Below are positions 41,975 to 52,280 of a stretch of 64,000 nt of DNA, piece after piece. Origin of the DNA: Adenophora triphylla var. japonica (Eukaryota; Streptophyta; Magnoliopsida; Asterales; Campanulaceae); NCBI GenBank assembly GCA_022495995.1, contig JAFEMH010002589.1:124001-188000 (forward strand), given 5' to 3'. Under the pieces are notes generated by a model. That model searched no databases. It saw nothing but the letters and a program-made list of their open reading frames with translations, and was not told the origin of the DNA. The translations under genes and the position numbers were made by a program. Each line of letters opens with the position of its first letter. The first letter of the stretch is position 1.

Positions 41975-42035
41975 GGTTGAAAAACACGTTTTTTGTTAAG
42001 CTTAACAAAAAACGCGTTTTTTGTAAGTTTTTGGC
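41975..42035. repeat. Right terminal inverted repeat of the MULE
   Basis: Inverted it reads GCCAAAAACTTAC then an AAAAAACGCGTTTTTT block, GTTAAGCTTAAC and an AAAAAACGTGTTTTT block, parallel to the left end. Confidence 0.8.
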
Positions 42036-42267
42036 ATGTTTTAAAGATAAAGAAAGTAATAAAATTTTAAGTAACTTAACTTTATTATGTGATCAATAAT
42101 GGCAGATAAAGTGAAATTGATAAATGGGTATTGACCCATGAGCATGGGAAACTAGTGAATATTCTATGGTTCTTCCCAGCCAAAATGATAGCAACTGTAC
42201 ATAGTCTCAAACTGCACCCAAAAAAAGTATAATTGAATATTTTTGATTTATTTTGGGACGGAGGAAG
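42036..42267. mobile_element. Probable right half of the split Stowaway-like MITE
   Basis: Starts after the MULE with the target duplication and AAAGATAAAGAAAGTAATAA, similar to the left flank, and ends GGGACGGAGGAAG followed by TA. Confidence 0.5.
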
Positions 42268-42436
42268 TAGAAATATAAGGTGACACCCGAAGGTCCCGAA
42301 CTGGAAGCAGTAAAGCAAATTTATGTATATTCTCTTGATCCATATTTGCATCACTGAAAACACTGGCATCAATGCTAAAGAGTAGTGTACGATTGAATGT
42401 TCTCCAACAAAAAATTGACATCGCAGGTGAATAACT
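42268..42436. other. Spacer without recognised gene
   Basis: Short unclassified sequence between MITE and copia element; its last 5 bp (TAACT) are the copia target duplication. It could be part of a host transcript, but no family is recognised. Confidence 0.4.
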
Positions 42437-42922
42437 TGTTGGAACATTTCTATTCCGTTAATCCCTAAGCATACTCAGTTCTTTGAATAAGAATGATAAA
42501 AGAGAAAGGAAGCGGAAACATGTACATGATGAATCCATCTTTATGCCTTGATGTTCTTGAAGGCGGGAAGAAGATGAAGAAATGAGTAGGAGACGAAGTC
42601 TTCTAAATTATGAATGCCTTCACTTTATTCTCAGATTATGGAGAGAGAATTAATGAATTTGTATGTGTCCTTAGGCTGATGAAAAACCTTGTATATATAG
42701 GAACTTAAAAGACACTTCATTTAGGGACCACACCCTTTCATATGAAGTAGCAAATAGGTTACCTTTTATCCATCATAAATAGGTAATCCTAAGCTCGAGA
42801 ATTCTACACATTGATTATATTTCTATACTTTATACAACATTATATTTATGACTTATACATTTACGTCTACCTGTTTACGTATATTTATAAAGTATACACA
42901 TTTTGCAATCCATGTTCTAACA
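42437..42922 (-). repeat. 3' LTR of the copia element
   Basis: 486 bp, matching 48180-48665 apart from scattered substitutions. Confidence 0.93.
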
Positions 42923-43299
42923 ATCTCCCACTTGGATTGCCCAAACATGTGTTTGTACTTTAATAAACCTTTATAAAATCATATTTACAATGTTTAAATG
43001 ACAATCCTTATGTATACAATATTGTCATTTGAACAATCTCGTCCATTAGTTTTATAAGTATAAGGACTAAAGGGGCAGTCGTTGTAATTGATTCGCATCC
43101 AAACCTACATTAATCACATATATATATCCAACTAAATGACATAGATTAAGTACAGATGTGTAGCATGGAAAATTGATGAATATATTGAAATATGTACATA
43201 TATTCTTCCAACTAGTCCTACTTAACCAAATGAGATCAATAATTAAATAGATAAGAATAATTAAATGAAAATACAACACAAACTTCCACTATATTAAAT

Positions 43300-46200
43300 G
43301 TTATCAAAAGTTGTTACACCCATGTGAAACACCATAAGAGATAACGATTTATTAAATGGATCCATTAACATGGAGTTTGTTCCTATAAGTTGTATTTCTA
43401 TTTGTCTATTTTGTATTCTTTCTTTTACAACAAGAAACTTAATATCTATATTCATAGATTTAGATGAACTCTTGTTGTTGTTCAAAATACAATACTGCTG
43501 TCCGATTGTCACAATATAACTTGAGCGGTTTTTAACACTATTGACAATTTGCAGTCCCTTATTGAATTTACGCAGTCATATAGCTTTATTGGATGCAACT
43601 CCTCAAAGACATTGCTCCACCGGCTAATGTGAAGACATAACCAAATGTCGACTTTCGACTATCTTGGCATCCATTAAAATCAGAATCGGAATACCAAATG
43701 ATCTCAAGATGATCCTGATTTTGAATATGTAAGTATGTAGTTTTTAGTGTTTTGTAGATATTTCATCATTCTTTTGGCTGCAACCCAATGTTCTCTCCCC
43801 GAATTGCTTTGGTATCGATCAAGCATTTCAACAATAAATGCAAGGTCTGGACGAGTGCAGACTTGCGCATACATTAAGCTTCCTACTGCTGATGCATAAG
43901 GGATATTTTCCATATACTTGGATTCACAATCATTTTTAGGACATTGCTTTAAACTGAATTTATAACCTTTAGAGACAGGGGTGTCATGTGGTTTACAATT
44001 TTCCATGCCAAACCTTTGTAATACCTTCTCTATATAGCCCTTTTGTGATAATCCTAAAATACCTCGTGAACGATCATGATGAATTTGGATTTCCTAATAC
44101 AAAAGATGCCTCACCAAGATCTTTCATTTCAAATTTGTTTGAAAGAAATTTCTTGATTTCCTTAAGAAGGTCTTTATCATTACTGGCAAGTAATATGTCA
44201 TCCACATATAAGACCAAAATTATAAATTTACTCCCACTGAACTTATGGTACACACAATCTTCAGCAAGATTCGTTTCAAAACCAAATGAAAGAATTACTT
44301 GATTGAATTTTAAGTACCATTGACGAGATGCTTGCTTGAGCCCATAAATGGATTTCTTAAGTTTGCAAACTAATTGATTAGTTTGATCTAAATCAGTCAC
44401 CATTTCTGGTTTCTTCATATAGATAGTTTCCTCAATGTCTCAATTGAGAAAAGCTGTCTTTACATCCATTTGATGAAGTTCAAGATCAAAATGTGCTACA
44501 AGTGCCATAATGATCCTAAAAGAGTTTTTAGAAGATACCGGTGAAAATGTTTCTTTATAATCAATGCCCTCCTTTTGAGTGAATCCCTTAGCAACAAGAC
44601 GAGCTTTATATCTTTCCACATTACCACGTGAATCTCTTTTGGTCTTAAAGATCCATTTACATTCGATGGGTTTCACGTTTTTAGGTAATGGAACAAGATC
44701 CCAAACGTCATTGTCTTTCATAGATTTCAACTCTTCATTTATGGCATCGTTCCATTTACGAGACTTTGAACTATTAATGGCTTCATGGAAGGTGAGCGGT
44801 TCATCTCCTACTAAGTCCAAGAGTTCCTCATTCTCGACAAGATACACATCATAATCTGTCGGGATCGCACTTCTTCTTACTCTATTAGATCTTTTTAAGG
44901 GCACCGGTTCTACTTGATTTTGAGATTGTTGAATTTGATCTTCATCAACAACATTTTCATGTTGTTCAATAGGAGGTTCTATATCGTTTTGAATTATATG
45001 TTCTTGTTGAATGTCAGGTATAAGTACTTGATTTTCAATGGGAACTATGGGAAGAGGTATAGAAATGAATTCTTCTTCCTCCTCAAATTCAAAACTATTC
45101 CTAATTTCCCCTCCAAATTCAACATCCTCAAAGAACCTAGCATTTTCCGTCTCAAAAAATGTTCTAGTTTTCGGATCATAAAATTTATATCCCTTAGATC
45201 TCTCGGCATACCCTACAAAGTAACTACTAACAGTCTTAGCGTCCAGTTTGCCCTCGTTAGGCTTATAAGGCCTAGCTTCTGCTGGACAACCCCATACATG
45301 AAAATGATTTAGGGACGATTTCTTACTTGTCCATAATTCATAAGGGGTTTTGTCGGTAGCCTTTGAAGGATCCCTATTGAGAATGTAAGCTGCGATTTTT
45401 AATGCATCGCCCCATAATGAGTGAGGTAAAGAAGTACAATAAATCATACTTCTTACCATATCTTTAAGGGTTCTATTACGTCTCTTCGCTATACCATTCA
45501 TGCTAGGTTTGCACGGCATGGTGTAGTGAGGGACAATCCCACACTCTTCTAAATAGCGCACAAAAGGACCCGGACGTTGTTCTCCCGAACCGTCATTCCG
45601 TCCGTAGTATTCACCACCACGATCGGATCTAACGTTCTTAATAGTCTTTCCAAGTTGATTTTCAACTTCGGCTTTAAAAGACTTGAAAACGTCCAAAGAT
45701 TGAGACTTTTCATGAAGCAAATAAATGTATCCATAACGAGAGTAATCATCTATGAACGTAATGAAATATTGTTGACCATTCCATGAAGGGGTGGTGAATG
45801 GTCCACAAATATCCGTATGAATTAGTTCTAAGACGTTTGATACTCTCAAGGATTCTTTCCCTTTAGTGTTTGTAAACTTTCCTTTAATGCATTCAATACA
45901 AAAGTTTTTATCCGGAATGTCAAGTTTGTTTAAGATTCCTTCTGATACAAGCTTATCAATTCTCCTTTTGGAGATATGACCCAAACGCCTATGCCATAAG
46001 GTATAAAAATTTTCACTTGACAACTTTCGTTTAATGCCTTTAGTTTTGGTTTCATTAACATGTGACTCGTTAAATGACTTGACTGTGTCAAGTAAATGAA
46101 GATTATCACTATATGATAAAGTACTAGTACCAACAATCTTGGAATTGAAATAAATCACATTTATTACTTACCAAACGAATAGGAATAACCTTCCCTATTC

Positions 46201-46791
46201 AAAATAGTGATTGACATTAATTCCACTTAAAATACGATATAATGAATGTATTTTAATACAAAATAATAACTAGTACTTAATCAATAAATCAAAGAGTTCC
46301 TATGCCTATTACTTTAACCGGATTCCCAGCTCCATATAGATGAATATTTCATCTTTGCTAGGTCTTCGGTAATTCAGGCAATCCTTCATAGACAAAATTA
46401 TGTGAGTTGTTGCACTAGAATTCAACCACAATGTATATGAAGGAATTTGAAACCAAAATAGCCTTAATACAAACAATACCATATGACATTCCTTTCTTAA
46501 TACGCAAAGCGTGATATTTAGGGTATTCATTCTTCATGTTAGTAAGGTCCTTGCAAAAGAAGCTTTTCTTTTAACCTTTTGATCATTGGATGATCCCTTA
46601 TGCTTCTTTCTTACAACCGCAATTTCATTTCCTCTTCTCTTAGTCCCATATGAGAAGAGATAGATGTTTAGGCTTACGCGGTTGGAATGGTTCCACTTCT
46701 CAACACTTAAGCGATCTTCATGAGTGCTTTTATCAGTGAGAGGAGCGGGACTTGGTTCCCTTAATGCGAGATTGATGTCCATACAGCCCAA
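43300..46791 (-). pseudogene. copia gag-pol remnant
   Basis: Reading leftward: a gag N-terminus (46785-46680, TDKSTHEDRLSVEKWNHSNR) joins a basic late-gag/linker piece, so the gag core is deleted. The protease remnant near 46440 has WLNSSATTHI where WVDSGATTHI is usual, so the catalytic Asp is lost. The long open stretch 46158-44440 has the pre-integrase finger (LWHRRLGHISKRRID, CIECIKGK), integrase (TDICGPF, SDRGGEYYG) and NGIAKRRNRT, where the usual catalytic Glu is Lys, then the start of reverse transcriptase (KARLVAKGFTQ, MDVKTAFLN). A TGA interrupts at about 44439, the same frame goes on to YVDDILLAS (44206-44180), and a frame shift near 44080 precedes 44006-43704. RNase H is only a remnant (LYCDN near 43520). 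Confidence 0.9.
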
Positions 46792-47469
46792 GATCAGATT
46801 TTTCCAAGTTTTAAAATTTGTCCCATTTAAGCATCAAAATGTTTACATATAGCAGTAATAGATGAAGCATTTTATAAATCTGTTGGGGTAAGAACAAAGA
46901 ATGAAATACAAAACATGTGTAAATAACTACATAATCAATGAATTAAGTGATTAATTATATCAAATGAATCCCATCTATAAGATAATCAACATGACATCAA
47001 AACTAATCTTTGGATTGCGAGTTGACTCATGATTTGTTTTATCTTAGGATAATAAATGACTTTAAACAACACATTTCAAATACTTGCCTTCCTTTGGTCC
47101 GGTTCAAGTATTAAAAAATGTCCTAACATTTAAGGTATTTGTTACCCAGCAATAAAGAATATTAACAACTCATTTTAAATACATGCCTTCCTTTGGGATG
47201 GTTCAAAGTATTCAAAATGACCAAATGCTTTATTCAATTACTATCCCATGAATGCAAATATTTAGTCAATAACAAGATCTCCTTTGGGAAATTCATGTTA
47301 CCACATATTAATATAAACATTCATCACTTTACAATTTCGTATCTAAACAATGTAAATCACTTTGGCGACAATATTGTTTAGAAATGAATGAAATTGTTAA
47401 GCATATAATTAATCACAATAAAAGGAAAAATTTGAAAAGATGTATGTTTTTGCTCAAAATTAAACACTG

Positions 47470-47790
47470 AATCTGCAGGTGCACAGCCGAGTCATATAAT
47501 CTTGCACGGCCGTGCAAGTCCTATTCCAGAAACCAAATTTTATTATTCAGGTAGTGCACGGCCGAGCGAATGGAATGACACGGCCGAGCATTCCTTTCCA
47601 GAAACATCATAATTTCTTGTTCAATGTTGCACGACCGAATCAAGGAATGATGCACGGCCGTGCAAGGAGTATTCACGGGCGAGCATAATAAACGACACGG
47701 CCGAGCAGCCTTGTCCAGAAAATTTCATCACTTGGTATAATGGTGCACGGCCGTGCAATTCATAACGCACAGTCGTGCAAAATGAACAGA
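47470..47790. repeat. GCACGGCCGTGC palindrome repeats in the copia leader
   Basis: Three intact palindromes (CTTGCACGGCCGTGCAAG at about 47501, and at about 47651 and 47742) and at least five decayed ones (GCACGGCCGAGC, GCACAGTCGTGC), spaced 25-75 bp and linked by TTCCAGAAA motifs. They lie between primer site and gag on the minus strand. Confidence 0.85.
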
Positions 47791-48179
47791 CTTGCAAGAA
47801 CCATCGCACCCTTTTACGAATTTCATGTCTTTTGAGCCAAAACTTCAATCCTTTTCCAGATTTTAAACTTGGTTATAGTTATTAACACTCTATAAAAGAA
47901 TTAGAGTGATTAATTAACACCAAAACATAATTGCTTGATCATTGTCTAGAATCAAAGTAAGGCAAAAAATCATGCAAGTAGATCCACACTGTAGTGCGCA
48001 ATTCATCGCTCGGTCGTGTATTGGGATAATCTTGCTTGATATATTGTCTTTCTTACCGAGTTTTAGACTTAATAAATGTTCAATAACATCAAAACATACT
48101 GAATTCAACATAAAATGAAGCAAATATGATATAATGAATTCATTTTTAATCAAGAACACGAGGAGGCTCTGATACCAAT

Positions 48180-48665
48180 TGCTGGAACATTTCTATTCCG
48201 TTAATCCCTAAGCATACTCAGTTCTTTGAATAAGAATGATAAAAGAGAAAGGAAGCGGAAGCATATACCTGATGAATCCATCTTTATGCCTTGATGTTCT
48301 TGAAGGCGGGAAGAAGATGAAGAAATGAGTAGGAGACGAAGTCTTCTAAATGATGAATGTCTTCACTTTATTTTCAGATTATAGAGAGAGAATTAATGAA
48401 TTTGTATGTGTCCTTAGGCTGATGGAAAACCTTGTATATATAGGAACTTAAAAGGCACTTCATTCAGGGACCACACCCTTTCATATGAAGTAGCAAATAG
48501 GTTACCTTTTGTTCATCATAAATAGGTAATCCTAAGCTCGGGAATTCTACACATTGATTATATTTCTATACTTTATACAACATTATATTTATGACTTATA
48601 CATGTATGTCTACATGTTTACGTATATTTATTAAGTATACACATTTTACAATCCATGTTCTAACA
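48180..48665 (-). repeat. 5' LTR of the copia element
   Basis: 486 bp. On the minus strand it ends TTCCAGCA, directly followed by the ATTGGTATCAGAGCC primer site. Confidence 0.93.
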
Positions 48666-48670
48666 TAACT

Positions 48671-49664
48671 CACATACATATTGGCCAGAATCTGGTTGTC
48701 TATTCCCGTCGATTAGTCATTCTGCTGTAATCTCTCACATTCACCTCACACATTAGACACTACATATTTTATTGATTTATCTCTCTCTCTCTCTAGATCT
48801 CTCAAACAAACAAACTTAGAAGTAGAACACCAAAATATTTCACATCAGAAAGCAGAAGCCTGAGCACGAGGGAGACGAATGAGGGAAGGGCAGTTGGAGA
48901 TGGTCGTCTACGGGGTAGAACACCGGCGACTAAATTGAAATCACAAGGTGGGAACTAGGCTGCGATGTAGAGAGAAAGAAGAGAGATTATGGTTATCTGT
49001 AATTTGAGGAAAATCTACTAGTCATACTGGGATAGCTGCCGGAGAGAAGGCTGAAGGTGTGGGATTGGTGCCGGAGAAGAAGGTTGGAAGTGGGCATGGT
49101 GCCAGAGCCGGAGGTGGGAGGCAGAGAGGGGTAAGGTGTGTGAGAGAGAAAGAGCAGTGTGTTGGGGGGTAGCATATGGAGGGGAAAGGGCTTTTGTTTA
49201 GGGTTACAGGGGTACTTTAGACATTTAGAATGGTTATTAATGGTTCCTGGATCCAGCGGTAATATTGATTAGGAACAACGGATTAGGTGATTAATTTTTT
49301 AAATGTTTGTCTTTAATGGTCGATTTGAATAGGGTGGAGGATCTAATGGTAATTATTCCAAAATTTTTCTTGTTTGTGTCGACTCTTCCGCTCTTCGTTA
49401 ACAAATCAGTCTCCCGAAGCTCTTCTTAAACCAACAACGTTGCAAACCGGTTTGATTGAAGGAGGTGGCGCGTTCGATTTTTTCTTAAACTAATGTGGCG
49501 AAAACCCCATTTTTCCTAATTGTAAAAAAAATTGATTTTTTCTAAGATTTTGAAGTTGAAGCTTGAAGCCTTCATCCTTATTTTTTTATATTTTTGTTCC
49601 ACATTTTTTCCGTCTGTAGCTCTTCTTTTGGGACACTACTATTTTTTCTTTGTTGTACAAAATT

Positions 49665-49667
<3 letters not shown>
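48671..49667. other. Intergenic stretch without recognised gene
   Basis: A (CT)n run lies at 48780-48793. The minus strand has a short Ser/Pro-rich open frame (49175-48993) with no family likeness, probably chance. Nothing else is supported. Confidence 0.4.
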
Positions 49668-49731
<64 letters not shown>

Positions 49732-49740
49732 ATATGTATA
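49668..49740. repeat. (TA)n microsatellite
   Basis: About 26 TA units then TATATATG units. It directly adjoins the Mutator-like element and matches the (AT)n at 51874-51931 on its far side. Confidence 0.9.
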
Positions 49741-49742
49741 TA

Positions 49743-51870
49743 GTCTATTATAATGAGAACCACATTTATATGAGAACCATAAGAACCACTAACATTGGAT
49801 TAAAAAACACATCAATCTTCGATTAAAAAAAAAAAAGATAGAGGGTGGCATTTTCGTAATTATTTCATTTAAAATCCCCCTCAAATTTCAAAATAAAATA
49901 TCTCAATATCTATAAGTCAAAAAAAAAAAATCGAAAACACTGATTTTTTTGTCTTGACGAGACGATTCAAACTAGATCCCTAAAGATAGGATTTTGAAAA
50001 AATAATATTGACAAATTGTTTGTTACAGCTAGAGTTAACAAACGAAGGATATGTATAGATATTGAAATAACCAAAAATATTAAGCATTAACGAATTGTTT
50101 GTTACACTACTGACTAGTGGTTGTGGCTTAGTGCTTTACGAAGTGTAAAAGTGTGCGTTTTTTTAATCATTCATATTCTTTTACTTATTTGTTCTTTTTT
50201 TATTAAGCATTAACGAATTGTTTGTTACACTACTGACTAGCTGTAAGTGAACACTAGCTGTAAGTTAACTAGTTATGTTGTCTTAGTGAACACTAGCTAT
50301 GTTGTCTTAGTGAACACTAGTTGTATTGTCTTAGTGAACACTAATTAATTAGTGAACACTAGCTGTATTGTTCACTAATTAATTAGTGAACACTAGTTGT
50401 ATTGTCTTTGTAAACACTTAAAGCTAGTGTTCACTAATTAATTAGTGAACACTAGCTGTATTGTCTTAGTGAACACTAATTAATTAGTGAACACTAGCTG
50501 TAAGTGAACACTAGCTGTAAGTGAACACTAGCTATGTTGTCTTAGTGAACACTAATTAATTAGTGAACACTAGCTGTAAGTTAACTAGTTATGTTGTCTT
50601 AGTGAACACTAGCTATGTTGTCTTAGTGAACACTAGCTGTGTTGTCTTAGTGAACACTAATTAATTAGTGAACTCTAGCTGTAAGTGAACACTAGCTGTA
50701 AGTGAACACTAGCTATGTTGTCTTAGTGAACACTAATTAATTAGTGAACACTAGCTGTAAGTGAACACTAGCTGTAAGTTAACTAGTTATGTTGTCTTAG
50801 TGAACACTAATTAATTAGTGAACTCTAGTTGTAAGTGAACACTAGTTGTAAGTGAACACTAGCTATGTTGTCTTAGTGAACACTAATTAATTAGTGAACA
50901 CTAGCTGTAAGTGAATACTAGCTGTAAGTTAACTAGTTATGTTGTCTTAGTGAACACTAGCTATGTTGTCTTAGTGAACACTAGTTGTATTGTCTTAGTG
51001 AAAATACCTTCAAAGTCTTGCATGGGTAGTTACAGTAAAAATCTCTTAAGAGGCTACTTTGGCTAAATATTTTATTGGCTCTTATAAAAAAGTGGTAACT
51101 TGAAATAAAACAAGAAAGACCAAGCTTTGAATAGCCCGAAGTCTTAGTTGACTTGCAGTCTACACATGTGCGAGCCAGATATCAACTAATGGTTGTTTAC
51201 CACTGTAATCTGTACATGTTTTTTTAGCTTATGATACTGATGAAAGTTGTGAGATTGTTTGTGTTAATTTGAATATAATCTGATTTGAGGTTGGGTTATA
51301 CTACGTGACACTGCTGCACTCATCGAACTGCAAGAGGTCTCATAGCTAGGATTAAACGGGAAGCTCGTTTTGTCGTGATTGAGAGTAACAGTGACAAGAA
51401 GCTTCTCGTATGCCAGAAACTTTTCATAAAGAGAAAAGCTAAATCAATATGTTTTGTAGTGTGCACGAGTTAACTAGCTAGTGTACACTATATATATTAC
51501 TATTGTACATTACTTAACTAGCTAGTGTACACTAGTTAATTAGCTAGTGTTTTAAAAATTAGACGTTGTTCAATATTATTTTTTCAATATCCTATCTTCA
51601 GGGATCTAGTTTGAATCGTCTCGTCAAGACAAAAAAATCAGTGTTTTCGAATTTTTTTTTCGACTTATAGATATTGAGATATTTTATTTTGAAATTTGAG
51701 GGGGATTTAGTTCACAATAATTACGAAAATGCCACCCCCTCTATCTCTTTTTTTAATCTGGAGCATTGATGTGTTTTTTTAATCTGGAGCATTGATGTGT
51801 TTTTTAATCCAATGGCTGTTAGTGGTTCTCATGGTTCTCATATAAATTTGGTTCTCATTTGAATAGCTTC
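49743..51870. mobile_element. Non-autonomous long-TIR element, probably Mutator-like
   Basis: About 250 bp at each end (49743-49995, 51585-51870) form an inverted repeat: AATGAGAACCA...TTTATATGAGAACC at the outside, then GGTGGCATTTTCGTAATTA, AAATATCTCAATATCTATAA, TTTTTTGTCTTGACGAGACG and GATCCCTRAAGATAGG. Long inverted repeats without a transposase fit a Mutator-like element. Both flanks are TA microsatellite, so the target duplication cannot be fixed. The inside is a palindromic tandem repeat (50220-51000) and unassigned sequence (51000-51580). Confidence 0.75.
50220..51000. repeat. AGTGAACACTA(G/A) tandem/palindromic array
   Basis: About 40 copies of AGTGAACACTA in units of about 14 bp (AGTGAACACTAGCTGTA), 24 bp (plus TGTTGTCTT) and a palindromic AACACTAATTAATTAGTGAA block. 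A related CTAGCTAGTGTACACTA block recurs at 51470-51550. Confidence 0.9.
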
Positions 51871-51885
51871 CTATGTATATATGTA

Positions 51886-51931
<46 letters not shown>

Positions 51932-51932
<1 letters not shown>

Positions 51933-52160
51933 TCCCTCCGTTCCAGCGGAATGTGGATTTTTGGTCAACTTTGATCAACTTTGACCAATAATTTAAATAA
52001 ATAATAATGATCCTAATAAAAATTTTAAAAAATGTTATTGTATCACGCTTAATAATATTAACAATAACATTTTTTTGGATTTTTATTAGAATCATTATTA
52101 TTTTTTTAAATTATTGGTCAAAGTTGACCAAAAATTCACACTCCGCTGAAACGGAGGGAG
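51932..52160. mobile_element. Stowaway MITE, near-perfect foldback
   Basis: Inverted ends CTCCCTCCGTTCCAGCGGAA / TTTCAGCGGAGT-type are flanked by TA. The arms keep pairing (TTGGTCAACTTTGA..., AATAATAATGAT...) almost to the middle. It lies inside the TA microsatellite. Confidence 0.88.
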
Positions 52161-52233
52161 TATATATATTTATTTCTTTTGTAAACCACTACTCATATTG
52201 GAAAAATTTAAATAAGCATATGGTAATAAAATG

Positions 52234-52280
52234 CTCCCTCCGTTCCAAAATGAAATGAAGTCTCAAAATGAATGTTCATC
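52234..52280. mobile_element. Stowaway-like left end cut by a MULE
   Basis: CTCCCTCCGTTCCAAAATGA with AAGTCTCAAAATGA, ending in the MULE target site ATGTTCATC. The matching right terminus is not recognised beyond 53870. Confidence 0.5.

Larger units (their letters stand above)
21032..42035. mobile_element. 21-kb Mutator-like element with transposase and Ulp1 genes
   Basis: The ends are delimited by the 9-bp direct repeat ATGTTTTAA (21023-21031, 42036-42044), the size expected for Mutator elements. The terminal inverted repeats (about 21032-21090, 41975-42035) share an outer TTATGAAAAACTAGTTTTTT-like block, a GTTAA-TTAAC centre and a second AAAAAACKMGTTTTT block, so each terminus is itself nearly palindromic. 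Contents: broken FAR1/MULE transposase (+, 21375-28113), zf-XS-like ORF (-, 24436-24822), another small minus-strand ORF (23127-23401), broken Ulp1-type protease (-, 37822-41766) and GTGCCAG repeat arrays. A gypsy retrotransposon (28544-37459) accounts for 8.9 kb, so the element proper is about 12.1 kb. MULEs with Ulp1-like genes are known in plants (Kaonashi-type). Confidence 0.85.
42437..48665 (-). mobile_element. Ty1/copia retrotransposon, inactive
   Basis: Two 486-bp LTRs (42437-42922, 48180-48665) with TGTTAGAACATGG...TTCCAACA ends on the minus strand are flanked by the 5-bp duplication TAACT (42432-42436, 48666-48670). The primer site TTGGTATCAGAGCC adjoins the right LTR (about 48165-48178), and a purine-rich AAGTGGGAGAT adjoins the left LTR. 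The LTRs differ at only a modest number of sites, yet the coding region is broken: gag is mostly deleted and pol has a stop and a shift. Confidence 0.93.

Noticed and set aside
42085..42447. Minus-strand ORF beside the copia 3' LTR
   Set aside because: It spans a MITE end and the LTR border, so it cannot be one old gene; no domain found.
48993..49175. Ser/Pro-rich minus-strand ORF
   Set aside because: Low complexity, no family likeness, no splice or promoter context.
50220..51000. CRISPR-like look of regularly repeated AGTGAACACTA
   Set aside because: Spacers are not unique, units overlap as palindromes, and this is a plant nuclear context.
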